DNA from: Puffinus mauretanicus
Lineage: Eukaryota; Chordata; Aves; Procellariiformes; Procellariidae
Direction: 5' to 3'
NCBI GenBank assembly: GCA_023333565.1
Contig: JAJKFH010000668.1
Location: 248,001 to 312,000, forward strand
DNA: 64,000 nucleotides
Below are positions 1 to 12,200 of the stretch, in pieces. The position numbers and the translations under genes were made by a program. A model generated the notes under the pieces. The model had not been told where the DNA came from. It searched no databases and worked only from the letters and a program-made list of their open reading frames with translations. How positions within the stretch are numbered: the first letter of the stretch is position 1; every line of letters starts with the position of its first letter.

Positions 1-415
1 TTAATTTCTCAGCGGAGAAAATTGAGCCGAAAGCCATTGCCCCCTCCCCGAGCCCCCCCCCCCCCAACCCACGGCGGGGAGGGGGTCCGGCATTAAATCG
101 CGCCGGCAGCGGCGATCTGGGCTTTACCGCGGGGCCGATTTACTCAGGATGCGCCCCCCCCCCCCCGCCCCGCCCCCGTGCATCCCATCCCAGGGTTTGC
201 ACCGGCAAATCTTTATTTTTAATCCCCCCCCCCCCCACCCCCACCCCATAATACTACTGTGCAAAGTCAATTTGGGGCATATTTTCCTCCAAAAATAAGC
301 AGCTTGGGGAGAGCAGGATCGGGGGGGGGAGGTTCTAGAGGGGACCGGCATAAAATACCCCAATTTAGCAATGGGATGCAGGAGCTCATATCCATGATGG
401 GGATGCTCGGGGGGG

Positions 416-490
416 GGGGCTGTGGGATGCTCCGGAGGTCCCGAAGGACGCGGAGCGTCCTTCGGGACCTCCGGAGCATCCCACAGCCCC
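416..490. repeat. Perfect 36-bp inverted repeat with a 3-nt spacer
   Basis: Bases 416-451 are the exact reverse complement of 455-490, separated only by GGA (452-454). Pairing fails at 415/491. As RNA this would fold into an uninterrupted 36-bp stem with a triloop. The arms are about two-thirds G+C and are not simple sequence. Confidence 0.9.
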
Positions 491-1187
491 AGCTCCGAGG
501 ATTTATTTTAAGCATCGTTATCTCTCCAGCCGGCCAGGTTTCAGTTTTTTGCAATTTTTTAGATTTTTTTTTTTTTTTTGCTCCTTCCCCCCCCCGAAAT
601 ATTCGCCCACATCTGCGTGAGACACAATCACGACCCGATACCGAAACCCACCCCCCACCCCCCCCAAAACTCGGTATCTCAATTCCTCAGGTTTCAACCT
701 CGAGCACAGGGTTTTTTTCCCCCCTTCCCCAGGTGCCAGGGGGGGGTCCCGTGCTAGTGGGACCCCCCCCTTTTTTTTTTTTTTTGCTTGGGGAAGCGGC
801 GATCTCAGGGGATTTGGGGTTTTTCCAGCCTTTTTTTTTTTTTTCCAGCCTTTTTTCCTCCCTCTCCAGAGCTGGAAATGCCCCTTGGCGGCTCCGTGGA
901 CCCCGTCCCTTGGGGGGGTCCGGGGGGGCTCCGTCCGGCTCCTGCTGCTGTTAGAACCCAGCCCAGCTCCCCGCAAGGAGAAATCCCCGGGGGGGGGGGG
1001 TTTTCTTGTGCCCAGGGTGGGCGTTAGATTTTCTTAGTGAGTTTTTGCATTTGTACAGTCACTGTTTTGGGTTGGTTGTTTTTTTTTTTTTTTAATTATT
1101 TTTATTCCCCCCCCCTTCCTCTTCCTCCCCCCCTTTTTTTTTTTTGAGAGCGTATTACCTTCCACTTCATTTTTCTTTTTGCATATC

Positions 1188-1223
<36 letters not shown>

Positions 1224-1592
1224 CCTAAATCAGTTTCTCTGGGGTTTGGAAAGAAAAAAGGAACGGACACAGCTGCAGACGCATTTACCCAGCGTGCATA
1301 TCTTAACTCAGGTAAAAAATGAAAAAGAAAAAAAACCACAAAAGACAAAAAAAAGAAAAAGAATAAAAACCACATTCTACCTCTGAGAGCGGCGGCCTCG
1401 GGCGCACCCAGGCCCCCGGTGAAATATTTCAGTTTTGCAAACATTCAGGTATTGAAACTTTTGATTATTAAAAAAAAGATAAAATAAAATAAAAACACTG
1501 AAAGTTTACATTTTATAATAACATTATTATACAGATTGTATTTAAACTTCAGAATATTTAAGACAATTGTAACCCTGTAAAGTTGATGAAAT

Positions 1593-1598
1593 ATTAAA
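1593..1598 (+). promoter_or_regulatory. Poly(A) signal ATTAAA of the upstream gene
   Basis: ATTAAA is followed within 20 bases by an A-run and then by a GT-rich downstream element beginning at 1617. This supports a real 3' end on the plus strand. Confidence 0.6.
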
Positions 1599-1639
1599 AA
1601 AAAAAAAAAAAAAAAAGTTGTGTTGTCTGGGGTTTCTGT

Positions 1640-2770
1640 CCCTGGGATGTCCAGGGGGTGCCCATAGAGCTATAGGGTGCCTGTCCAGTGCCTATAGGGG
1701 TATGGGGTGCTCATGGGGTGCCTACAGAGCCGTAGGGTGTCCATGGGGTCCCTACAGGGCTGTGGGATGTCCATGGGTCTATAGGGTCCCCACGGGTCTA
1801 TGGGGTCCCCACGGGGTGCCCACAGGGCTGAGGGGTGTCCATGGGGTCCCTATGGAGTGCCTATAGGACTATAGGATGCTCATGGGGTCTCTCTGGGGTC
1901 CCCACCGGGTGCCGATAGGGCTATGGGGTGCCTATAGGATGCTCACAGGATACCCACGGAGCGACGGTGTCCCCACAGGGTGCTCATAGAGCTACGGGGT
2001 GCCCACGGGGAGCCCACAGCGCTGTGGGGTGTCCATGGGGTCCCTATGGAGTGCCTATAGGACGCTCATGGAGTCTCTCTGGGGTCCCCACCGGGTGCCG
2101 ATAGGGCTATGGGGTGCCTATAGGATGCTCACAGGGTACCCACGGAGCGACGGTGTCCCCACAGGGTGCTCATAGAGCTACGAGGTGCCCACGGGGAGCC
2201 CACAGGGCTGTGGGGTGTCCATGGGGTCCCTATGGAGTGCCTATAGGACTATAGGATGCTCATGGGGTCTCTCTGGGGTCCCCACCGGGTGCCGATAGGG
2301 CTATGGGGTGCCTATAGGATGCTCACAGGGTACCCACGGAGCGACGGTGTCCCCACAGGGTGCTCATAGAGCTACGAGGTGCCCACGGGGAGCCCACAGG
2401 GCTGTGGGGTGTCCATGGGGTCCCTATGGAGTGCCTATAGGACTATAGGATGCTCATGGGGTCTCTCTGGGGTCCCCACCGGGTGCCGATGATGCTCACA
2501 GGGTACCCACGGAGCGACGGTGTCCCCACAGGGTGCTCATAGAGCTACGAGGTGCCCACGGGGAGCCCACAGCGCTGTGGGGTGTCCATGGGGTCCCTAT
2601 GGAGTGCCTATAGGACGCTCATGGGGTCTCTCTGGGGTCCCCACCGGGTGCCGATAGGGCTATGGGGTGCCTATAGGATGCTCACAGGGTACCCACGGAG
2701 CGACGGTGTCCCCACAGGGTGCTCATAGAGCTACGGGGAGCCCACGGGGAGCCCACAGGGCTGTGGGGTG
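1640..2770. repeat. Higher-order minisatellite between the upstream gene and WDR18
   Basis: The tract is built from short degenerate units of the type GGGGTGCCYATAGGGCTAT, organised into larger repeats. The marker ATGGGGTCCCTATGG recurs at 1841, 2035, 2221, 2415 and 2588, giving spacings of 194, 186, 194 and 173 bp. The 173-bp copy carries an internal deletion. The array runs almost into the WDR18 CpG-rich promoter. Open frames across it are repeat artefacts. Confidence 0.9.
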
Positions 2771-2779
2771 CCCACGGGA

Positions 2780-3240
2780 CCACGGGGTGCCTGCTGTCCC
2801 CCATCCCGGGCCGCGCCGGGGCGGGCCCTGCTGAGCTTCCTGCCGCGTGCGGGCGCTGCGGCGGCTCCCGCCCCGCGCAGCCGCGCGAGCACGGCGGCGC
2901 CGCTCTTGGTTGGCCGCCGCCACGCCGTCGGGCGGGGGGAGGGCGGCGCTCTAGGCGGCCGCCGCGCTCTCTCTGGCCCTGGCGGACCGCGAAGATGGCG
3001 GCGCCCATGGAGGTGGCGCTGGTGTCGGACGCCGCCGGGCCGCTCTGCAACTGCTCGGTCTGGGAGCTGCATTCGGGCTCCGCCCTGCCCGGTTACCGCG
3101 GCGGCAACAGCGGGCCGCGCGGGTTGGCGCTGCTGGGCGGCGAGCACCTGCTGGGGGCCCAGCTCGGCAAGAGCTACATCAACGTCTGGGAGCTCCAGAG
3201 GAAGGTACCGGCGCGGCGGGCGGGCGCGGGAGGCCTAGGC
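2780..3240 (+). promoter_or_regulatory. WDR18: WDR18 CpG-island promoter with a YY1-type site over the start codon
   Basis: The sequence becomes CpG-dense without a TATA box. AAGATGGCGGC at 2992-3002 matches the YY1 consensus and overlaps the initiator ATG at 2995. This arrangement is typical of TATA-less housekeeping genes. The transcription start should lie a few tens of bases upstream of 2995 but cannot be fixed from sequence. Confidence 0.65.
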
Positions 3241-6200
3241 TCGGGGAGCGCCCCCGGGCCCCGCGGAGGGACCCCCCGTCCCTGTGGGGATGCGCCAGGG
3301 CCTCCTTCCCTGGAGACCCCGCGTCTCTGTGGTGGGGGCGCCTCTCCCCATAGAGACCCCCCGTCTCTGTGGCCAGACCCCCCCCAGGGCCCCTCTCCCC
3401 ATAGAGACCCCCCGTCTCTGTGGCCAGACCCCCCCCAGGGCCCCTCTCCCCATAGAGACCCCCCGTCTCTGTGGCCAGACCCCAGGGCCTCTCCCCATAG
3501 AGACCCCCGTCTCTGTGGCCAGACCCAGGGCCCCTCTCCCCATAGAGACCCCCGTCTCTGTGGCCAGACCCCCCCCAGGGCCCCTCTCCCCATAGAGACC
3601 CCTCGTCTCTGTGGCCAGACCCCCCCCCCAGGGCCCCTCTCTCCATACAAGCCCCCCCGTCTCTGTGGCCAGACCCCCAGGTCACCTCCCTCTATAATGA
3701 CCCCCATCACCCCGGGCAGATGCCTGACCCCCCTCTCTCCGCAGAGACCCCCCCAGTGATACCCCTGAGCCCCCCATCTCCGGGGGACTTGCCTGCAGCC
3801 CCCTCCCCACCTTGCCTCCCCCGCGGGGTCATGGATTCCATAAGTCCCAGCTCCCTTCTTGGGATCCCGGCTGATCACATGGAAATCGCCAGGAAAGGTG
3901 TTCCTGCGGGAGGAATCGGCTGTTGGGCTCCTCTCCAGGCCGTTGTCCCCCCAGCTGAGCCCAGGCCATGTCCCTCTCCCCGCGGCTCCCTTTCCTGAGG
4001 CTGGAAAGGAGCGGCACGGCTCCCCGGGCTGCCCAGCAACGCGACCGTCCCTGTTGAGGCAGAGCCGGGGGGGGATGCGGGTGCCCCGCGCCTGGGCCCA
4101 CTTCGCCTGAAGCCTCCTGTCGTCTCGGTCCGCTCTCTGCGCCTTCCAGCAAAAAATGGAAGACTAAACGCAGCCGGACAAACCTCACCCCCTACACAGC
4201 CGTACCCCTTCCTCCTCCTGCTAGCCACATCCCGCTTGTACTTAAACTGTGCAGGGCAGTAGCAAAGACAGCCGTCATTTCTCCGTTCCCTGTCGTTCCC
4301 CTCAGTTTTGCTGCAGAGAGCAGCAGCAGCCGATGGGTTTCAGCACACGCGGCCCCTGCGCTGCCACGGCTCAGGGTCTGTTTTTTCCCGTTCCCCCGAG
4401 CTGTGAGGAGCTGCTCTCAGACCTGCTGCTTGTTCTCCCGGGCTGTGAGCTCACATCTTTTTTTTTTCATTTTTTATCAGTGTTATTTTGCTGTGATCTT
4501 CCGAGCCTGGTTTCTGCTGAATCTCCAAGATTCCCCAGCTGTGGAGCATAACTGCATCCAGATCCTTTGCCTTTTGGTACCCCTCCTGCTGCGTGTGGCT
4601 GGAGCTCTGGGGGTGGAGGAGGGTGGGAGGGGAATTTACCTTTTCCCTGCAGGGCTAAACACAAAGCAACTGCAACAAAACCAGCAAAATGCAGAGCAAT
4701 TCGATGTGATTTGCACATATGGACTGTGCTCCTCCATCATCTTCCTCTTCGGCATTGACTCTCCAAACTGCGGCACTGCTGATGTGGGTTGAGGTCATGG
4801 CTCAAACGCAGGCGGCCGCAGCGCGTCGGACGCTGCCTGAGCTGCCCCTTCTCCCACGGGCCGGTCTCACCTGAACCAGGGTCTTGTTTCTCTCTCCCTC
4901 CCGTACTCCAGCCCCTACTGAAGGGTCTCTGTGTTCTTTGTGTCCCCAGGACCAGCTCCAGCAGAAGATCATTTGCCCTGGGCCGGTGACCTGCCTGACG
5001 GCTTCTCCCAACGGGCTCTACATCTTGGCTGGGGTTGCTGAGAGCATCTACCTGTGGGAGGTAAGGGGGGCTGCCAGCCGGCCCGGGGAATGGGGATGTC
5101 GAGATTCCCATCCTGTACAGTTAACGAGTGCCTTTGTCCCGTCAGGTGTCATTAAATCCACGTTATCTGGGCTCCACAGCGGGGCGAAGGCTTGGCTGGG
5201 TCGTGTACGTTACGGTGTCTGGGCTGGGCTCCCTGTTGCCCCGAGGGGCTGGGGCTGGCTCCTCCGTGGGCGTGCAGACCACGGGGCAGCTCGTCAAAGC
5301 AGGGAGGAAAGGGAATTGTGGTGGGAGTTGCTGGATGAGGCTTAGGTCTGTTCTTTCCTTCTCTTTCCAAGCTGCTACAGGTGCCGCAGGGATCAGATGT
5401 TGCTCCCTCAAAGCAGAAACACAGGACCGCGTTTTCCTTTAGCGCTTCTTCCACGTTTTAGCCTAATATTTGTATGTGACTTGTGTGATCTGGCTGTCTG
5501 CAGAGACTGCTGTGCTCTGGTCATCATCCTTCTATTTTTAATTAGTGCTGTGTTTCGTGGGGATTACACTACGTTCTAAGCACTTCACCGAGCAAATAAA
5601 AGAACAAGCTTGTTCTGAGCCCCGGGATTAAACACCGAGATGTCTAACCAGGAAAACTCTCAGTCCTGGGGGCTGTTTCTGAGCCTTGTTATGTGGGCAG
5701 CAATATCTTAATTTATCAGATTCTTCTTTTAACAATGTGCTTGTGGCAATGTTGCGAAGAAAGCCCTCACAAGGAACGCTGGGCTGAGACTGCAGCACGT
5801 GGGAGTTACTCGCTCGTGATGCTCCGAGCTGGTCTCTGCTCTGCTTCATCTGCAGAACGTGGCCCTTTCCGTCTGCCCCCAGCTAGCCTTGCCTTGCGAA
5901 CGCTTCCGAGCGTCTGCCGGGAGTGGGTGACGGCACTGTCCTCCTGGCAGAGGGAACAGGCACCTTGGAGAGGCTGCGTGGAAACCATTGTAGAGCTGGA
6001 AATGGGCCCAAGAGCCCTAGTTTTGTGCCTTCTCTGTGAAACCACTTGTTCTCCATTGAATTGCAATTTGGTTTTATTTTTAGGTGTAATTCAGACAATG
6101 AGAGGGAGTCGATTCTGTTCTTTTATACAGGGTTCCCTCGCTGCCTCCTTAGTTCCCTCCCTATCTGCAGTGTTGCCTTTCAACAAGAAAAGCTCCAGGT

Positions 6201-9200
6201 TTAGGGGATTCCTTGCCCACCCTAACGCCTCCATTGGCCCGAGACCGTGCAGCCGTGCTGGAATGCAACAACCCCTGGGGTGGCACACAGCCTTCTGCTT
6301 TCGTAACCCCCGCAGCCGTCTTGTTAGATGTGGGAGGTTGGAAGTGGCCATCACAGTAATGCTAACAGTAAACAGGAAATGTTTACTGCACCCTTGTGCC
6401 TTGACTAGAGAAATGGCACTGGCATCACTAGGCTCCAGAGTTAACGTGGGCAGGACCTCTTCAAACTGTCTTCTGCTGTATTTACCTTCAGTCATAAGCG
6501 TATGTGATTGTACCGGTTGCACCGTGATTGTGTCGGTTGCCATCAGTGAGGTGCCAATGGGCTCGACCTTCCCTTTGCGCTCCGCTTGCCGCCTCCGCTC
6601 GCCACCGTGTTCTGCGCAGCTCCACGGCGCAGGGCCTCTCCGCTCTGCTCGCGCCTGGCACAGCAGCGCCCAGCTGGGGATGGAGCTGCAGGTGCTGTTG
6701 CACCCACAACCGTCGAAGGCAGGGCGCTACGTTATTCTGGGGCATCTCAGTGCTCCTTTCTTAATATTCTCCTGCCCTTTCCCTTGCTCTAGGTCTCCAA
6801 CGGGAACCTCCTAGCCATCCTGAACCGACACTACCAGGACCTCACATGCCTCTGCTTTACTGATGACAGCAGCCACTTTCTCTCAGGGGCAAAGGACTGT
6901 CTGGCCCTGGTGTGGAACCTTTACAGGTAACGGTGGCCCGCGGGGAGGTCTCAGTCCATTCGTACGGGGCACAGGGAGCATCTGGGCGAGGAATATTAGA
7001 ACAAGAGATCAGCCACCGCTTCCCGGAGGCGGAATCAGCTCTGCCTAAGCCCGTGTGTCTAAGCTGCTCGTAAAGCCTGTGCCCTCCTTAGGCGGCTGTT
7101 CCACTGTTGTTATCCTCGCTGCCAGAGAGGTTTTTACCTAGTGTCTCATCTGAGTTTCCCAAGCTGTGGCATATGGCTCTGACTTCTTTTCCCTGCTTGA
7201 CACAGAGTGGATTGTGCCCTTTCCCTGCTAATGGCAGCTGAGGTCTCTGCGTCCTCTGGGATGGCCCTTGACCTCGGTATCGCATGTGCTGTGGCTGCTG
7301 ACAGCTTCTGTGTCCTGCTTGGTCCTTGCGGGAGAGCCATCGCGGAGGAAGCAGAGCCTTGGCCAGCTCCCCTCGCAGCCGCTTTGCTCTGGCATCCCCA
7401 GCGTTGCTCTCGCTGACCAGCCGTGCCAACCCGTCTCTCTGTTCTCCCCTACAGCGTGCTGCAGGCAGAGCCCTCCCAGATCCCCGACCCTCGCCACGTG
7501 TGGTCCCGACACAGCCTCCCCATCACGGACTTGTGCTGTGGCTTTGGAGGGCCCTTGGCACGAGCTGCCACAGCCTCCCTTGACCAGACAGCGAAGGTAA
7601 GGCTCGGCTCCGTCCCACTGAACAAGAGTCCCGGAGGTGCGCAGGCACCAGAGGGTTAAAGCAGAGTTTCTGCTGGGCTGCAGCAAAGCTGTCGGTGAGG
7701 GTTGCAGTAGCTGAATTTCTTGGCTGTCTCTGTGATGACTCAGAGCTGCCAGACCTAGTGGGCTTTGCCTCTCCAAACACCAGCAGTTTCTCTGCACCTG
7801 CCCTCGGGCTGGGCCTCCGCGTGCTTTACAGCCTCTCTTCTGCTGGGGAATGTTGGGGTCAGCGCCTCTGATTCCCCTCGCTGATGTCCTTTAGTCTCGA
7901 GGGGCAGGACCGGAGCAGGCTGGAACCCGGAGCCCGCAGCCTGCTCCTCCTGGTCTGCCCAGGGGGGCAGGACGGGCACGCGAGGGGGTTAAGGGCTGTT
8001 TCGGAGCTGCCTGGGAAACTCGTCTCATGGTGATGAAGAGGCTGATCCTGGATCTTCCCAGTCTTATGCCTTGGACTCAGTTTCCCCATCCGCAGCAAGG
8101 AGGGGATGCCGGTCCATGCTGCCAGCTTGCCGCTGGGCAGGTGCTGATAAGCGGCAGCGTGTTCTTCCAATCCTGCCCTGAACATTTAAGCCCCTAATTC
8201 TCCTGTACCCTCTCACTCCAGCTCTGGGAAATCTCATCTGGGGAGCTCTTGCTGTCTGTCCTCTTCGATGTGGGGATCATGGCTGTGACTCTGGACCTCT
8301 CCGAGTACCACATGTTCTGCGGCGGCATGGACGGATCCATCTTCCAGGTTGATCTCTGTGCCTGGGTGAGTGCGTGGGGCTGCGGATCTGCTCAGTGCTG
8401 CTGTCATGCAGCCCAGCCTTGACGTGGCACCCTCAGCTACTGTCACCTCCCCGCCTACGTGACTGGTGTGACCTGCCAGGGCGTGGGAGGGCCTGGGTTC
8501 CCCTGTATCTCCTCTGCCCCCTCCAGACACGGTGATGAACCTGCTGGCTTCAGTCTTCCTGAACTTAAACTGCTTTCTCCCTTCCTTCCTTCATTTCTGC
8601 AGCCGGTCCAGAGAGACCGGACCTTCCAGACAGAGCGGGAGAACGGGAAGGTCTTCAAAGGGCACAGGTGAGGGACCAGACATACCTACCAAACACTTCA
8701 TCGCCCCCGTCTGCCCACCTCACCGGTTTCTGGCAGTCCTCGGGTCATCCTGAGTTTAAACTTCCTCTTCCCCATTCCAGAAACCAGGTGACGTGTCTGT
8801 CGGTCTCCACGGATGGCAGCCTGCTGCTTTCTGGCTCACATGACGAAACAGTCCGGCTGTGGGACATCCAGAGCAAGCAGTGCCTGAAGACGATGAATCA
8901 CAAAGGTAGGCATGCCCTTATCTCCGGGATCCTTTCCTCCTCAACTGCCAAAGGCCGCTGCTGTCTCACTTCTGCTGCTCTGATGCTGCCCTGGGCACTT
9001 CAGGCATTTCTCTGCTACTTGCTTCACACCTCCAGGAAGGGTAGAGGCATTAGAGGGACGCCTTAGCTGTCTGGAGTAATGTTTTGACCTTGCCCGTGTC
9101 TGTTAACAACCCCCCTGTGCACTGTCAGGGAGTGAGTCATAGATTTCACCCTGCTGCTGAGGACATCCGGGATCTTCCTTCTTGTTTTCCAAAGGGAACG

Positions 9201-12200
9201 ATTGCCCCACACGCACCCTAATGCCCGGGGAGGCTGTGGGAGGATGTGTCTGGAGAAGAGACTGTCTCTGTGACCCCAGCAACGAGCACCCATGAGCTCA
9301 TTAGGCCTGAAGTGAATCTGATATAAGCAGTCGTCTGGGATTTCAGTCTAATGGCTCCGATAAACCGTGCAAACAAACCTTTACAGGCTCAGATCAGCAA
9401 TTAGGTGCCTCAGAGCAGTGGATGATTTAGCCCTGTTGCATTTGAGCTGTTGTTAACAGCGGATTTCTTCTATGATTGTGGTGGTCTCTGGTCTCCGCTC
9501 TCGCTGGTGGGGCTGGCCTCGCTGGGCACTGCCTAAAACCCACCCAGAGGGCAACGGTGGTGGAAGTCAGACCCTGTTCCTCTGCGATGCTGCCCCTGGA
9601 CAGAGGTGGGCAACCTGCTGCCCCAGGGCAGGCGCTGAAAGCCAGGCTGCCTGCAGACCCTTTCTTTTTTGCCTTTCGCTGCCGAGGACCGTTTCTAATG
9701 GGGACCTACTGCAGCGCCCATCCAGCCTTGCTCCGCTAGCCCTAGAGGGGTGAAAGCAGGCAAAATCTGAGCTGTGTGAGTCATCAGAGGAGGGGGGGGC
9801 AAACTTTCACTGTGAGCCGGGCATTAAAACACTCCTTGAGGCTGCAGGGCAGTGCGGATGGACGCAAGCTCTTCCCGTGAGGGGCAGGACCAGGCTGACC
9901 GTGCCGCTGGGTGCCAGGGCCATGAGGTGTGGGTGCTTTCTGCAGCCTCCGCTGGCTCGCTTCTTCCTGCCAGCAGGGATTTGGCTTCCCCAGGGCAGCC
10001 CTGGCACCAGTACCACCCTGCCCAGGAGCGGGGTGGGAGCTGTGTTGCGGATCAGGAGGTGCCATCCAGGAGAGCCCACCACCAGAGAGCTGTACTGTAG
10101 GCGGAGGGTCCCCCCGCTGCGTGGGGGGCTCTGCGGCTCTTCTGTCCCAGCGCTGCCTCTCTTCAGCAGCCGTGCCACCCCGTCTTAGTGGGGCAGCGCG
10201 TTCCCTGCAGCGCTGGTTTCCAGCGGGTCACCATCTCCCCTTGGCCTTTCGGAGCGGCGACGTGAGCCTCCCAGCAAGGTCTGTTCCCTGCTGCTGCCCT
10301 GCTCGCCCTTCCAGCAGGTTCCCTGAGATTTTCCCTTCCCAAGGCAGGGATGACGTGGGTTTTTCTGCTGCAGCTGAAAACCTCCAGCCTGGTGTGCTTG
10401 GGAGGGCAAGGTCCCTCTGCTCGCAGGGCAGAGCGGGCAGCTGGGGGCAAGGCAGGAACCGCTGCCCTCCCCAGATGAGGGTGCTGCAAATAGATCGGAG
10501 AGGTTGGAGCATGGCTCAGGGCTCGAGAGGAGCGTGGCTGTGCGGGGCAGGACAGATGCAGGGGGTTTTTCCAGCAAGGTTTGCTTGTCCTTGATGGGGG
10601 CGGGCAGGCGGGGAGGTAGAGCATGGGCAAGCAGATGGACTTTGAGAAATTGGGCTGCTGCTCTCGGGTAATGAGCTGTGACTGTGCCAGGCAAAGCAGG
10701 GCTGTTCCCGGTCACCCGGCGTGGCTGGCACCGCTCCGAGGGGAAGCAGGGGACCTCTGGGATGGGGAGGCCAGCGCTCCCCGGTTCTTTTGCCAGCACT
10801 GCCCCAAAATCGCTCCGGGCCTTGGTTCCTGTCCTGTCACACAAGCTCCGTCCTTTTCTCTGCAAATACCGTGTGGCACAGACCGTCCCCGAGGGCTCGT
10901 TCATGCAAGGCCACCCCGGGGATGCCCCAGCCGATCCGTCCTGCCGGCAGCTGCCAGTGTTGGGAGCCGGATTATTTATTCTCCCCCCGTTGAGTCCAGT
11001 CCCTCTGCCCCCACTGGCAGTGCCCGAGCCATCGTGACAATGGGGGGGTTGGATGGGACTTGCATCTGCACTGGGGCCCAAAGGTGGCTGGGGGGTCTGC
11101 GCCTGGATGGTGACCAGATTTGGGGATCTGTGGGCTAATTCATGAGATTTTCTCCACTCCTTTTTTTTTTTTTTTTTGTCCCTTCCTTTCAAACTGCTCC
11201 TCGAATTGCCAGTGAACCAGCAACCGTAATCTCACTAATGGGTATTTTCATAAGGAGCATCAAACGTCTTGAGTTTAGGGAGGGAGCAAGAATAAAACAA
11301 ATGGTTTGTTACAGCAAAGTGTTGGCAAAGAGCAGCTTCGGGGCCAGCCTGGGACTGCTGGCGAGCAGCTTCTGGACCGAGTATTCAGTGGAGCCTTTGC
11401 TTTGCCACTGGGATCCAGCCTTGAATCCCGGGAGCGTCAGGCTTTGGAGCAGGCTCTGGTCTAGCTGGAGGGGGAGATGATGACAAGAGAGCCCTCATCC
11501 GCATCAGAGGTGCTTTTGTCCATCTCCTCTGCAGAGACTGAAAGCCTCGGGCGGCTCTGAGCCCCTGCGAGGCCCCCCCGGGCTCCCTCCTTCGCAGCCC
11601 CATCCTGCATTTTTCCCTGCTGCCTTTGGCGGGGACGCTGGGCGGGCGCTGCGGCAGCCTGCGTCCGCTCAGGTGCATCTGGATCCTTTTAACCTTTCTC
11701 TTTTGCGCTGTCGAGTTCGGCCGGGGGAAGATGTATGGTTGGGGATTTATTAGCGGTGACTGAACTGCTCTGCTCGCACACAAACCCGCTGGCTGCTGGA
11801 GGCATGCTGCAGGCAGCGTGGGGGGCTTTGGGGGGCTGGGGGGTCGCTGTGTCTGTCGGGGAGAGGTTTGGGGCGTGGGGGGCAGCGGTGGGAGTTCGCC
11901 AGCGAGCACGAGTTTGGAAGGGGGGGGTGGCGGGGGCTGCTGACAAAAAGCAGCAGCCTGTGTGGGTAAATGCAGTAATTAAAGCACTCATTAGCTCTGG
12001 CAAACGAGAGTGTGTGATAGATCATTGCAGGAGACAGCTGCGAGAGCGGCAGCCGCTGATGGATGGCTGGCTCTGCGGAGGACGGCCGGGCCGCCCCGCT
12101 CCTCCCCACCGGGCCCAGGCTGCGGAGCCGCGTCCCCACTCCCCACCGCCAAGGACGGGGAGAGAGGGGCTCTTCCTCTTCCCAGGTGCTGGGGAGGAAG

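Larger units (their letters stand above)
1..1616 (+). other. Probable 3' UTR of an upstream plus-strand gene (ARID3A by synteny)
   Basis: No convincing coding sequence is present. The stretch holds long G/C and A/T homopolymers and becomes AT-rich from about 1440. It ends with a poly(A) hexamer ATTAAA at 1593-1598, an A-run to 1616 and then a GT-rich tract, which is the usual arrangement around a cleavage site. Two AATAAA hexamers at 1483-1488 and 1488-1493 could act as earlier sites. In human 19p13.3 the gene just upstream of WDR18 on the same strand is ARID3A, so this is probably its 3' UTR. That identity rests on gene order only. A 36-bp perfect hairpin lies inside it at 416-490. Confidence 0.55.

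Noticed and set aside
1594..1616. A-run read as a retrocopy tail
   Set aside because: It follows an ATTAAA signal and precedes a GT-rich element, so it fits a genuine gene end. No target-site duplication or processed coding sequence is seen.
1618..1866. Open frame of Gly/Tyr/Arg repeats
   Set aside because: It is produced entirely by the minisatellite.
7731..7737. GTGATGA box C-like motif in WDR18 intron 4
   Set aside because: No CTGA box D follows at snoRNA distance.
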